A DNA stretch of 64,000 nt from Burkholderia diffusa (GTDB lineage Bacteria; Pseudomonadota; Gammaproteobacteria; Burkholderiales; Burkholderiaceae). The DNA lies in contig NZ_CABVPN010000021.1 of the NCBI RefSeq assembly GCF_902499115.1, positions 62,001 through 126,000 of the forward strand, in the 5' to 3' direction. Both the position numbers and the translations under genes were made by a program. The notes beneath the pieces are model-generated. The model searched no databases. It was not told the origin of the DNA and worked only from the letters and a program-made list of their open reading frames with translations. Positions 44,668 through 53,439 of the stretch are shown one piece after another (the first letter of the stretch is position 1; the number at the start of each line of letters is the position of its first letter).

Positions 44668-44817
44668 CGTGCGGGCACGCGCTCAAAAAATCTCGATAAT
44701 TGAGGGAAAGCCCTGACGCGAAGTTCAAATTCGCGATCCACAATGGCGGTTAACCAGAACGGAAATCGCTCGCCGGCGACCGCGCCCGAACCCATATCTG
44801 GTGGTGCCTTTCATCAT

Positions 44818-44856
44818 TTGAGCAACACCGTCGAACGCATTTGACGAAATGATCAA
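44818..44856. promoter_or_regulatory. activator sites for the DmpR-type regulator
   Basis: TTGACGAAATGATCAA at 44841-44856 matches the XylR/DmpR-type UAS consensus at 14 of 16 positions. A half-site TTGAGCAA lies at 44818-44825. They are about 150-190 bases upstream of the sigma-54 promoter and 73-111 bases from the regulator start, suited to hexamer-type enhancer binding and autoregulation. Confidence 0.7.
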
Positions 44857-44928
44857 ATCGATCCGCCCGCCGCGGCGCTGCTGGCGAAAATCTTGAAAAT
44901 CACGAGAAATCTCGACGGAGGAGACACG

Positions 44929-46614
44929 ATGCGGCCCAGCCTGCCCCCCTTGCCGCCGGACACCGACCTGCGCAAGCTGATCCATTTTTCGGCGAGCGAC
45001 GGTCGCATCTGGCTGGCCGGTCAGCGGATGGTGCTGCTGCATGCCGGCGCGCTGGCGACGCTGCGCCAGGAACTGATGGAAAGCGTCGGTCCGGCACAGA
45101 CGCGACGCTTCTTCACGCGGGTCGGCTTCGCCGCCGGAGAACGGGACGCCGCGCTCGCCCGCGAAATTCGCAGCGGCGCGTCGTTGTTCGACATGTTCCA
45201 TGTCGGCCCGCAACTGCACATGCTCGAAGGCGCCGTTCAGGTCACGCCGTTGCGCTTCGAGGCCGATCCCGCGACGGGCGCGTTCTATTGCGAGTACCGC
45301 TGGGAACATTCATGGGAGGCCGACGTGCACCGCCGCACGTTCGGGCCGCAGCCCGAACCCGTCTGCTGGATGCTGATCGGCTATGCGACCGGCTACACCA
45401 GCGCGTTCATCGGCCGGACGATCCTGTTCAAGGAAACGACCTGCGTCGGCATGCACGACCCGCACTGCACGATCGTCGGCAAGCCAGCCGAGGAATGGCC
45501 GGATGCCGACGAGATCTCGTCGTGGTTCAAGGCCGACTCGCTGATCAACACGATCCGCGACCTGCAGACCGAAGTGGAATCGCTGCGCCTCGAGATCGCG
45601 CCGGACGACAGCCGGACCCGGCTCGTCGGGCGTTCCGACGCATTTCGTGCAGCCTATGCGCTGCTCGAAACGGCCGCGCCGACCAAGGTCGCCGTGTTGC
45701 TCACCGGCGAAACGGGCGTCGGCAAGGAACGCTTCGCGCGTGCGCTGCACGGCCTCAGCCCGCGCGCGCAGAAGCCGTTCGTCGCGATCAACTGCGCGGC
45801 CATTCCGCATGCGCTGATCGAGTCCGAACTGTTCGGTGCGGAGAAAGGCGCGTTCACGGGCTCGCAAGCCGCGCGCGCCGGCCGCTTCGAGCGCGCGGAC
45901 GGCGGCACGCTGTTTCTCGACGAGATCGGCGAGCTGCCGCTCGACGTGCAGGCAAAGCTGCTGCGCGTGCTTCAGGAGGGCGAGGTCGAGCGGCTCGGCG
46001 CGACCGAGGGCCGGAAGGTGGATGTCCGCGTCGTCGCGGCGACCAACCGCGATCTCGAGCAGGCCGTGCGCGACGGCACCTTTCGCGCCGATCTCTATTA
46101 CCGGATCAACGTCTACCCCGTGCTGATTCCGCCGCTGCGCGACCGGCAGGACGACATCGCGCCGCTCGCCGACGCAATGCTCGAACGCTTCGCGGCCGTG
46201 CACGGCAAGCCGACGCCGACGCTGACCGACTACGCCTACGACACGCTGCGCGGCTACCGCTGGCCCGGCAACGTGCGCGAGCTCGAGAACCTGATCGAGC
46301 GCGCGGTGATCCTGTCGCGCCCGAACCGTCCGGTCGACGCGAAGGACCTGTTCCCCGGCGTCGGTGCGCCCGGTGGCGCGACGGTCGATCGGGCCGGGCA
46401 GATCCGGCCGGCGGCCGCGATGTCGATCGACTGCGGCGCCATCCTCGACCAGTTGCAGGGCGGCGGCGGACTCGACGGCCTCGAGCGGGCGCTGCTGCAC
46501 GAGGCCGTCGACCGCGCGAACGGCAACCTGTCGGCCGCCGCGCGCCTGCTCGGCCTGACGCGCGCGCAACTCAGCTATCGGCTCAACCGCAAACAGGATC
46601 ATGAGGAGGCGTGA
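44929..46614 (+). CDS. dmpR: phenol-responsive sigma-54 activator, DmpR/MopR/TomR type
   Basis: A 561-residue NtrC-class activator that should switch on the divergent phenol operon. The sensor domain covers residues 15-190. Cys146, Glu169, Cys172 and Cys180 correspond, with a constant offset of nine, to the zinc ligands of MopR. His97 and Trp125 correspond to the residues that bind the phenol hydroxyl. The AAA+ domain has Walker A GETGVGKE (260-267), a sigma-54 loop GAFTGS (307-312) and DEIGELP. The Fis-type DNA-binding end is LSAAARLLGLTRAQLSYRL. The ATG at 44929 follows GGAGGAG. The next gene begins one base after its stop. Confidence 0.93.
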   Translation: MRPSLPPLPPDTDLRKLIHFSASDGRIWLAGQRMVLLHAGALATLRQELMESVGPAQTRRFFTRVGFAAGERDAALAREIRSGASLFDMFHVGPQLHMLEGAVQVTPLRFEADPATGAFYCEYRWEHSWEADVHRRTFGPQPEPVCWMLIGYATGYTSAFIGRTILFKETTCVGMHDPHCTIVGKPAEEWPDADEISSWFKADSLINTIRDLQTEVESLRLEIAPDDSRTRLVGRSDAFRAAYALLETAAPTKVAVLLTGETGVGKERFARALHGLSPRAQKPFVAINCAAIPHALIESELFGAEKGAFTGSQAARAGRFERADGGTLFLDEIGELPLDVQAKLLRVLQEGEVERLGATEGRKVDVRVVAATNRDLEQAVRDGTFRADLYYRINVYPVLIPPLRDRQDDIAPLADAMLERFAAVHGKPTPTLTDYAYDTLRGYRWPGNVRELENLIERAVILSRPNRPVDAKDLFPGVGAPGGATVDRAGQIRPAAAMSIDCGAILDQLQGGGGLDGLERALLHEAVDRANGNLSAAARLLGLTRAQLSYRLNRKQDHEEA

Positions 46615-46615
46615 C

Positions 46616-47356
46616 ATGAACACCATCCTGCCCGCCCATCCGTTCGACGACCCGCCGCCTGCGCACGAGACGGCCGACGCCGACGCCGCCGAGCCGCATG
46701 CCCGCACGCTCAGCGAGCATGCGTATCACCAGCTCCGGCAACACATCATCGAGGGACATCACCCGCCCGGCACGAAGCTGCGCGTCGAGCATCTGAAGGA
46801 CGTGTACGGCGTCGGCGCGGGCACGCTGCGCGAGGCGCTCACGCGGCTCGTCAGCGATGCGCTGGTCGTCGCCGAAGGGCAGCGCGGGTTTCGCGTGACG
46901 CCGATGTCGGTCGACGATCTCGAAGCCATCACGCGGCTGCGCATTCATATCGAGGTCGATGCGCTGCGCGACTCCGTGCGGCGCGGCGACGACGCATGGG
47001 CGCAACGCGTGCGGCAGAGTTTCGACATGCTGTCGGCCTGGGAGCAGCCGGTGTCCATCGAAAACCGCGCCGCATGGGAAGCGTGCAACCGGCGCTTTCA
47101 CGAAGCGCTGATTTCGGCGGCCGCGACGCCCTGGACGTACCTGATCCTGCGCATGCTGTCGCAGCAAAGCGAACGCTATCGGCGCGTGTGCATCGGGCTC
47201 GGCGATTCGAAGCGCGACGTGCATGCGGAGCACACATGCCTGTTCGAGGCCGCGATGCGCCGCGCCGATGCGCGCGCGGCACTCGCGCTCGAGGATCATA
47301 TCGGCACGACGCTCGCCGTGGTACGCAACGCGCCGCCCGGCACCTTGCCGTTCTAG
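46616..47356 (+). CDS. GntR family regulator with FCD effector domain
   Basis: A 246-residue FadR-subfamily regulator. The winged helix-turn-helix lies at about residues 35-100 (LSEHAYHQLRQHIIEGHHPP, then YGVGAGTLREALTRLVSDAL) and the FCD effector-binding domain covers the rest, with metal-site-like His residues in NRRFHEALI and AEHTCLFEAAM. GAGGAGG precedes the ATG, which starts one base after the dmpR-type stop. It is thus co-transcribed with the phenol activator and may add a second control on the pathway. Related genes occur next to other beta-proteobacterial phenol clusters; the effector is unknown. Confidence 0.9.
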   Translation: MNTILPAHPFDDPPPAHETADADAAEPHARTLSEHAYHQLRQHIIEGHHPPGTKLRVEHLKDVYGVGAGTLREALTRLVSDALVVAEGQRGFRVTPMSVDDLEAITRLRIHIEVDALRDSVRRGDDAWAQRVRQSFDMLSAWEQPVSIENRAAWEACNRRFHEALISAAATPWTYLILRMLSQQSERYRRVCIGLGDSKRDVHAEHTCLFEAAMRRADARAALALEDHIGTTLAVVRNAPPGTLPF

Positions 47357-47379
47357 CCACCGTTGCGCGGACGCTGCGC

Positions 47380-48204
47380 TCACGCCAGCTCGGGATACCC
47401 GTGCGCGGCCGCGTCCCGCGCGAGCCGGGCAATCGTGTCGTAGGCACTCGGCGGCAGACGCTCGAAACCCTTCAGCCGCAGTGCGTTCGCCCGCGCCGGA
47501 TCGACCGAGACCGCGTGATCGAGCGCATCCTGCAACGCGCCTGCCAGCGTTGCGTCCAGCGCCTTCGACGCAATCAACGGCAAGCCCGGCGCCGACGCCG
47601 TCATGCCGATGATCCGGACGTCGTTCAACAACTCGGGCAGTGCGTCACGCACATACGCGAACGTCACGCAGTCGATCGCCGCGCAATCGGCAACGCCTGC
47701 CGCCAGCGCGCGCAGCACGTTCAGGTGCGAGCCGAACGACACGACCGAACTGAAGAAACGCCCGTCATGCGCATGCGGCGCGACCGCATGCCGGAACGCG
47801 TTCATCCCGCTGTGTGAATCCGCGCCGTTGAATGCTGCCCGCAATCCGCGACAGGCAGTCAGCGTCGTCGCGCCGCCCGCGTACACGCGCGCCGACACCA
47901 CCAGCACACTGCTGTAGCGCGCGCCGTCGCAGCCGGGCGCATCGAATGCCGGTGTCGCGATCAGGTGCACGGCATCGCGCAATCCGAGCATCCGGTATGG
48001 ATAACCGCATGTCTGCGACAACAGCAAGTCGTTGCGGTGCCACAGCGCATGCAGATCCCCGAACGGCTCGTCGAGCAGCGCGACGCCGGCAGGCCCGCCG
48101 GCACGCGCGAACGCATCGAGCGCGTCACGCAGCAACGCGCGCCACAGTGCGGCGTGGCGCGGCGTCACGTTGTACATCGGCAGTCCGGCGATCCATGGGC
48201 TCAT
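47380..48204 (-). CDS. PhnD-like phosphate/phosphonate-type binding protein
   Basis: A 274-residue protein of the PhnD/SsuA-like periplasmic binding superfamily. YRMLGLRDAVHLIATPAFDA and VSFGSHLNVLRALAAGVADC (the region that scans for ligand-gated gene products in PhnD proteins) are recognisable, and AIDCVTFAYV is typical. No signal peptide is visible, since the protein begins MSPWIAGLPMYNV, and no ABC permease or ATPase genes are nearby. It may be a cytoplasmic or orphan solute-binding protein. It is convergent with the GntR gene. Confidence 0.8.
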   Translation of the reverse strand: MSPWIAGLPMYNVTPRHAALWRALLRDALDAFARAGGPAGVALLDEPFGDLHALWHRNDLLLSQTCGYPYRMLGLRDAVHLIATPAFDAPGCDGARYSSVLVVSARVYAGGATTLTACRGLRAAFNGADSHSGMNAFRHAVAPHAHDGRFFSSVVSFGSHLNVLRALAAGVADCAAIDCVTFAYVRDALPELLNDVRIIGMTASAPGLPLIASKALDATLAGALQDALDHAVSVDPARANALRLKGFERLPPSAYDTIARLARDAAAHGYPELA

Positions 48205-48290
48205 GCGTGCATTCTACGCATCGGCGATGCGTTGGAGAAAGCCCGTTCGCCCGGGGTTCGCGCCGGTCCGGCACGCGCAGGGGCGGTCAA

Positions 48291-48317
48291 TGCTTATCTG
48301 CCGCGCAACGATAAGCA
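48291..48317. promoter_or_regulatory. operator-like dyad upstream of the desaturase
   Basis: The 8-base arms TGCTTATC and GATAAGCA are exact complements separated by 11 bases, the geometry of a dimer-binding repressor site. It lies in the 313-base gap between the divergent PhnD-like gene and the desaturase gene, 200 bases before the latter. No other feature was found in that gap. The regulator is unknown. Confidence 0.5.
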
Positions 48318-48517
48318 AATGCGAATTGCTTGGTTGGCCTGACTACGCGAGCCGGTTAGCGTTCCAGTGTCGCGACACCGTCGCAAGCCGCTGTAGCGGC
48401 CGACCGCGAGCCGCGCCCCGTGTCTGTCAACAGCGTCGCGGCCCACGCCGGCGCGATCGTCCGCTACCCGTTACCCGTATAGCACCCGAATCACCCGCTT
48501 CATCCCGCCCCAGCACC

Positions 48518-49543
48518 ATGGCCGAATACTTCGACGTCGACCACGCGCGCGCGATCGCCGCACTCAACGCCCGCTTCACTGCCCGCACCGAGTGGCCGAC
48601 GTGGCTGCTGGTCGTCGCGATCTACGGCGGCTGGCTCGCCGTGCTGCTGTTCGTACGCGCCGAGCGCCTGTCGCTCGCCGCCGCGACGCCGCCGCTGATC
48701 CTGCTCGGCGCGTGGCACCTGTCGCTGCAGCACGAGCTGCTGCACGGCCATCCGACGCGTTCCGCGTTCGTGAACCGGCTGCTCGGCTACCCGCCGCTGA
48801 CGATCTGGTATCCGTACACGCTCTATCGCGACACGCACCTCGACCATCACCGCGACGAGGACCTGACCGTGCCGGGCGTCGATCCGGAAACGAACTACGT
48901 GTCGCGCGAGCGGTGGGCGCGGCTGCCGCGCTGGCGTCGCATGCTGACGGTTGCGCGCACCACCTTCGCCGGACGCCTCGTGTTCGGGCCGCCGACGAGC
49001 GTCGCCGCGATGTTCGCCGACGCATTCGCCGCGTTCCGGCGCGGCGACTTCCGCCATCTGCGGATGTGGATCACGCACGCCGCCTGCGTGGTCGCGCTGC
49101 TCGCATGGCTGCAGTGGGCAATCGGCGTGCCGTGGTGGTATTACCTGCTGGCCATCACGTGGCCCGCGCTGTCGCTCGCGATGATCCGTTCGCTGTACGA
49201 GCATCGCGCCGCGCGGCACCCGAAGGCGCGCATCGCGATCAACGAAGCCGGCTTCGCGATGCGGCTGCTGTACCTGAACAACAACTATCACCTCGTGCAT
49301 CACGACCTGCCGACGCTGCCGTGGTACGACCTGCCGCGCGCGTACCGGATGCGGCGCGATGCGTATGCGGAGAAATGCGGCGGCTTCGTGATCCGCGGCG
49401 GCTATCGCGAATTGCTGGCGCGCCATGCGTGGACGCCAACCGACACGCCCGTGCATCCGTTCGACCAGGGCACGGCGTCGCTGTCGACGGGCAGTGGTGC
49501 GAAGGTCGCCGCCGTCGACGGGTATCTTCAGATCAGTACGTAG
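48518..49543 (+). CDS. fatty-acid desaturase family protein
   Basis: A 341-residue membrane desaturase/hydroxylase. The three His boxes that bind the diiron centre are complete: HELLHGH at residues 72-78, HLDHH at 107-111, and NNNYHLVHHDLP near 247-258. Hydrophobic segments flank them (LLVVAIYGGWLAVLLFV; VVALLAWLQWAIGVPWWYYL). It could desaturate a membrane acyl chain or hydroxylate another lipid. The start is the ATG at 48518; no strong ribosome-binding site is seen (CCCCAGCACC). No electron-donor gene is adjacent. Confidence 0.88.
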   Translation: MAEYFDVDHARAIAALNARFTARTEWPTWLLVVAIYGGWLAVLLFVRAERLSLAAATPPLILLGAWHLSLQHELLHGHPTRSAFVNRLLGYPPLTIWYPYTLYRDTHLDHHRDEDLTVPGVDPETNYVSRERWARLPRWRRMLTVARTTFAGRLVFGPPTSVAAMFADAFAAFRRGDFRHLRMWITHAACVVALLAWLQWAIGVPWWYYLLAITWPALSLAMIRSLYEHRAARHPKARIAINEAGFAMRLLYLNNNYHLVHHDLPTLPWYDLPRAYRMRRDAYAEKCGGFVIRGGYRELLARHAWTPTDTPVHPFDQGTASLSTGSGAKVAAVDGYLQIST

Positions 49544-49772
49544 TGCTTGAGTGAGTCGCGCTTCGCCGTGAAGGCGTCCGATGCGACGACGCCCGCGCAA
49601 TGCAGCACGGCCGCCCCGACGCGCATTTCTTACGAAAAGCCGACAACACCGATCTTCATCGGCAAATTGCCAATTTCGGCGGCAATGCCCAGAATGACGG
49701 ATCGTCCGGGGCCTCCGACAATCATTCGCCCCGGCTCAGCCGCCCGGCCGCGCGCCGCACTCCTCTACGACG

Positions 49773-50975
49773 ATGCAACCGAACACCTCGCCCGGCGCGA
49801 TCCGCTCGATCGGCAACGACTGGTCCGTCTCCGCGGTGACCGCGGGCTTTCTCGCGGTGCTGATTTCCTACGCGGGCCCGCTCGCGATCTTCTTTCAGGC
49901 GTCGCAGGCCGCGCATGTCTCCAACGAGATGGTGGCGTCGTGGGTCTGGGCGATCTCGATCGGCGCGGGCGTGTCGGGCCTCTTCGCGAGCTGGAAACTG
50001 AAGGTGCCGATCGTGACCGCATGGTCAGCGCCCGGCACCGCGCTGCTCGTCGGCCTCTTTCCGCAGCTGACGCTGAACCAGGCCGTCGGCGCGTACATCA
50101 CGGCCGCGCTGATCATCCTCGTGATCGGCATCACCGGCTATTTCGACCGGCTCGTGCGCCACATTCCGCGCGGCATCGCGTGCGGGATGATGGCGGGGAT
50201 CCTGCTGCCGTTCGGCATGCATGCGTTCTCCGCCGCGACCGCGCAGCCGGTGCTCGGGTTCGGGATGATCGCGGCATACGTGATCTTCAAGCGCCTGCTG
50301 CCGCGCTACAGCATCGTGCTCGTGCTGCTGACGGGCGCCGCGCTCGCGACGCTGCTCGGGATGGCGCATCTCGGCAACGTGTCGCCGAGCATCGCGCGGC
50401 CGATCTTCATCGCGCCCGAATGGACGCTCGGCACCACGCTCAGCCTCGCGCTGCCGCTCGTCGTCGTCAGTCTCACCGGCCAGTTCCTGCCGGGGATGAC
50501 GATCCTGCGCGTGTCGGGCTATCACACGCCCGCGCGGCCGATCATCACCGCAACCAGCGCGATGTCGCTCGTCGTCGCGTGCTTCGGCGGGATCACGATC
50601 GTCGTCGCGGCGATCACCGCGGCGCTATGCACCGGCAAGGATTCGCACGAGGATCCGGACCGGCGTTATATCGCGGGCATCGCGAACGGCGTGATCTACC
50701 TGATCGGCGGGCTCTTCGCGGGGACGATCGTCACGCTGTTCTTTGCACTGCCGAAGGCGTTCGTCGCGATCCTCGCGGGGCTCGCGCTGATCGGTGCGAT
50801 CGGCGCGAACGTGCACGGGATCTTCGAGGACGAGGCGCATCGCGAGGCATCGGTGATCACGTTCCTCGCGACCGCATCGGGAATGACGTGGCTCGGGCTC
50901 GGGTCCGCGTTCTGGGGGATCGTGATCGGGTCGGTCGCGTATGCGGTGACGAGCTGGGCGCGGCGGCAAACGTAA
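49773..50975 (+). CDS. benE: BenE family transporter
   Basis: A 400-residue membrane protein with about 11-12 helices, of the BenE (benzoate:H+ symporter) family. Typical stretches are SVSAVTAGFLAVLISYAGPL near the start, VTAWSAPGTALLVGLFPQ and SLTGQFLPGMTILRVSGY. It may import benzoate or another aromatic acid, which would fit the catabolic theme of the window, but no benzoate genes are adjacent. BenE proteins are also found alone. The start at 49773 gives a family-length N terminus. Confidence 0.88.
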   Translation: MQPNTSPGAIRSIGNDWSVSAVTAGFLAVLISYAGPLAIFFQASQAAHVSNEMVASWVWAISIGAGVSGLFASWKLKVPIVTAWSAPGTALLVGLFPQLTLNQAVGAYITAALIILVIGITGYFDRLVRHIPRGIACGMMAGILLPFGMHAFSAATAQPVLGFGMIAAYVIFKRLLPRYSIVLVLLTGAALATLLGMAHLGNVSPSIARPIFIAPEWTLGTTLSLALPLVVVSLTGQFLPGMTILRVSGYHTPARPIITATSAMSLVVACFGGITIVVAAITAALCTGKDSHEDPDRRYIAGIANGVIYLIGGLFAGTIVTLFFALPKAFVAILAGLALIGAIGANVHGIFEDEAHREASVITFLATASGMTWLGLGSAFWGIVIGSVAYAVTSWARRQT

Positions 50976-51009
50976 CGCGCGGCGTGCGCCCGCTCAGCCG
51001 CCGCGTCGC

Positions 51010-51897
51010 TCACCGCGCATGCTCGCGCACCAGCTTGGCGAATGCCTCCGCCGGTGTCGTCGCGCCATACACCCGCTCCGACACGCCGGCCTCGACATCG
51101 ATCTGCCCCGCGTTGTGCGCGTCATAGAGATCGACGATCAGTTGCGCATGACGCTCGCTGAGCCCGGCGCGCAACAGCGTCGCGGTCCATGAGTCGCGCG
51201 GCAGTTCGCGCGCGACGATCTCGTGGTCCGCGACCGCGCCGAGCGCATCCGCGATGTCCCGCACGCTCACCCGCCGCGGCCCTTCGATGCTGACGATACG
51301 CGGCCGGTTGCCGGTTTCGGCGGAATCGAGCAGCAGCCGCGCCGCCGCGACACCGACATCGGGCGCCCAGACCGTCGGAAACACCTTGTCGACCGGATGG
51401 TGAAAGCTCGGCAGCACGCCGGTTGCGAGTGCGACGGGCAGCACGCGGGCCCAGTTCTGCAGGTGTTCGGCCGAGCGCAGCAGCGTGAGCCGCGTCGGGA
51501 CCGTCCTCAGCCTTTCCTCCAGACGATGAAAGAGCCGCGTGATGCCCGTGTTGCCGTCGCGCTCGGCGCCGTAGTCCGACAGCGCGAGCAGCGTCGGCGG
51601 CGGATTCGCGACGAGCGCGCCGGTCACGAGGTCGATCGTCCGCTCCATCGTTGCCGCCGGGTCGCTGTCGGCGATCGGCACCGGGCACAACATCTGCACG
51701 GCTTGCGCGCCATCGATCGCCGCGGCGACCGCGCGGGCGTCCGCCAGATCGGCGATCGCGACGTCGCAGCCGAGTTGCGCGAAGCGTTCGCGCCGGCGTG
51801 CGTCGCGCAGCACCGCGCGCACGGGATGACCTGCCTGGCGCAAGGTCGTTACAGTCGACAGTCCGACGTTGCCTGATGCTCCGAAGATCACGAACAC
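51010..51897 (-). CDS. NmrA-like NAD(P)-binding protein
   Basis: A 295-residue atypical short-chain dehydrogenase of the NmrA/TMR group. The dinucleotide motif VFVIFGASGNVGLSTVTTL is at the very N terminus, and the C-terminal part (VSVRDIADALGAVADHEIVA) resembles NmrA-like substrate domains. Many such proteins sense redox state or reduce quinones. The best start is a GTG at 51897, six bases after GGGAG; upstream in-frame codons would add non-family residues. The Tyr-x3-Lys of classical SDRs is absent, as usual for this group. Confidence 0.85.
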   Translation of the reverse strand: MFVIFGASGNVGLSTVTTLRQAGHPVRAVLRDARRRERFAQLGCDVAIADLADARAVAAAIDGAQAVQMLCPVPIADSDPAATMERTIDLVTGALVANPPPTLLALSDYGAERDGNTGITRLFHRLEERLRTVPTRLTLLRSAEHLQNWARVLPVALATGVLPSFHHPVDKVFPTVWAPDVGVAAARLLLDSAETGNRPRIVSIEGPRRVSVRDIADALGAVADHEIVARELPRDSWTATLLRAGLSERHAQLIVDLYDAHNAGQIDVEAGVSERVYGATTPAEAFAKLVREHAR

Positions 51898-52094
51898 GAT
51901 CCGCTCCCGGGGGATGATGGTGCAGTGATTGTCGGCGCTCACAGCCGACGTGACGCGCACGGACGGATGATCGGAACAGGAACGGATGACGGATTACACG
52001 GTTGCCGAGTGTGTCCGCCGCGTCGCCTGCTCCGCCAGATCATGGGCTCGCCGATCGTCGGCCCCCGCGCGGTCCAATCCGGCACAGCGGCCGA

Positions 52095-53000
52095 TCAACG
52101 GTCCTCGCCGTCATAAGCGAGCCGCAGCCCGCCACGCGCCCCGGAACGCGCGACCTCCGCCGGCGTCACGCCCAGCACGCGATTCATCCAGTTCGCCATG
52201 TGGCTCTGATGCGCAAACCCGGCTTCGAGCGCGATCTGGCTGATGCTGAGCCGGCCTTCGAGCAGCAGCGCCTTCGCACGCTCGACCCGGCGCCGCACCA
52301 CGTACTGATGCACCGGCATCCCGAGCGTCTCGCGAAAGAGCACCTTGAAATGCGGCACGCTGATCGACACGAGCGCCGCGAGCTCGGCCAGCGTCATGCG
52401 GCGTTCGAGGTTGGCCTCGACATAGTCGATCACGCGCGCCGCCGCTTTCGGCGCAAGCATACGCCGGCGCTCGCGAAACACCGGCTGGCTGTCGGCCAGC
52501 CGCGCGACGAGCGCCGTGCACAGGCTCTCCGCATAGAGCGGATCCGACGCGTCTTCCGCTTCGAGTTCGGCGGCCATCGCCCACGCGATGTGCTGCAGGC
52601 GCGGATCGCGCACCTGCAGCCGCCGGCGAATCTGCGCCTGCGACGGCTTCAGCTCGAGTTGCTCGAACGTGCGCCGCACGAACGTGTCGCTGAGTGCGAC
52701 GTGCAGGATCCGGCAGTCGGCACTGTCGGTCCACTGGCCCGGCAGGCCGGCGGGAATCACGTCGATGTCGCCGTGGGCCTGGATGCGCGACACGCGTTCG
52801 CCGTCGCACACGCAATCTGCGCGCACGGGCGAGCCGATATGCACGCCGATGCGGTGATGATCCGTGGCCGGAATCCGGTACGTACCGGCGCGAATCTCCA
52901 GCAGCGACGCGCCGAAGCCGCGCCAGCCGAGCCCGCGGCTGGAGCGCAGGCTGACCGGCACGCCGTTGTCAGCCGGCGCGGCGAGAATCGGATCGCTCAT
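52095..53000 (-). CDS. AraC family transcriptional regulator
   Basis: A 301-residue AraC/XylS-type regulator. The N-terminal 180 residues form an effector/dimer domain, and the C-terminal 100 contain two helix-turn-helix units: MTLAELAALVSISVPHFKVL and LSISQIALEAGFAHQSHMAN, followed by FNR-like VLGVTPAEVAR. The start at 53000 follows GGAGGGG. It lies upstream of the NmrA-like gene on the same strand (197-base gap), which is a plausible target. The inducer is unknown. Confidence 0.9.
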   Translation of the reverse strand: MSDPILAAPADNGVPVSLRSSRGLGWRGFGASLLEIRAGTYRIPATDHHRIGVHIGSPVRADCVCDGERVSRIQAHGDIDVIPAGLPGQWTDSADCRILHVALSDTFVRRTFEQLELKPSQAQIRRRLQVRDPRLQHIAWAMAAELEAEDASDPLYAESLCTALVARLADSQPVFRERRRMLAPKAAARVIDYVEANLERRMTLAELAALVSISVPHFKVLFRETLGMPVHQYVVRRRVERAKALLLEGRLSISQIALEAGFAHQSHMANWMNRVLGVTPAEVARSGARGGLRLAYDGEDR

Positions 53001-53192
53001 GGTTCCCCTCCACCAGATCGGGTGTCGAACGCGCATTGTGACGCTTTTCCGGGCCGCTTGCCGGGCGCGCACCGCCATTCCCGCGCCCGGCAGAAAAAGA
53101 TCATCCGTTCCTGCTCCGCCGCATCCTTGCCTGCGCGCGGACGGGCGCCGCGACGATTACGATGGCCTCATCCGACACCTACGGAGACCGTC

Positions 53193-53390
53193 ATGCCCCA
53201 TTCCTGCCCACGACGCGCGGCGTTCATCCTCGCTTCGCCGTCCCGTGCGGCTCGCCGTCCTGCCGGCCCCGCTCCCCGCGACAACCGGACCACCCTCGCC
53301 GCGCGGTGCCTGCGCATGATCGGCTGGTACCGCCTCGAACGGCTGCTCGCGTCGATTCCCGACAGCAACGACGACTTCGGGATCGTTTGA
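53193..53390 (+). CDS. small hypothetical protein
   Basis: A 65-residue, Arg- and Ala-rich protein starting MPHSCPRRAAFILASPSRAA, ending in SIPDSNDDFGIV. An ACGGAG site is located eight bases before the ATG and the start lies in a gap between other genes, which supports it. The composition resembles spurious GC-rich frames, so it remains doubtful. It resembles no family known to me. Confidence 0.35.
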   Translation: MPHSCPRRAAFILASPSRAARRPAGPAPRDNRTTLAARCLRMIGWYRLERLLASIPDSNDDFGIV

Positions 53391-53439
53391 CCGACGGAAC
53401 GCACGGCTCGCACACGCCGCCCGCGTCCCCGACGTGCGC

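Noticed and set aside
23386..47380. Integrase, transposase or flanking direct repeats around the catabolic island
   Set aside because: None were visible on either side; transfer is suggested only by the truncated LysR gene and composition.
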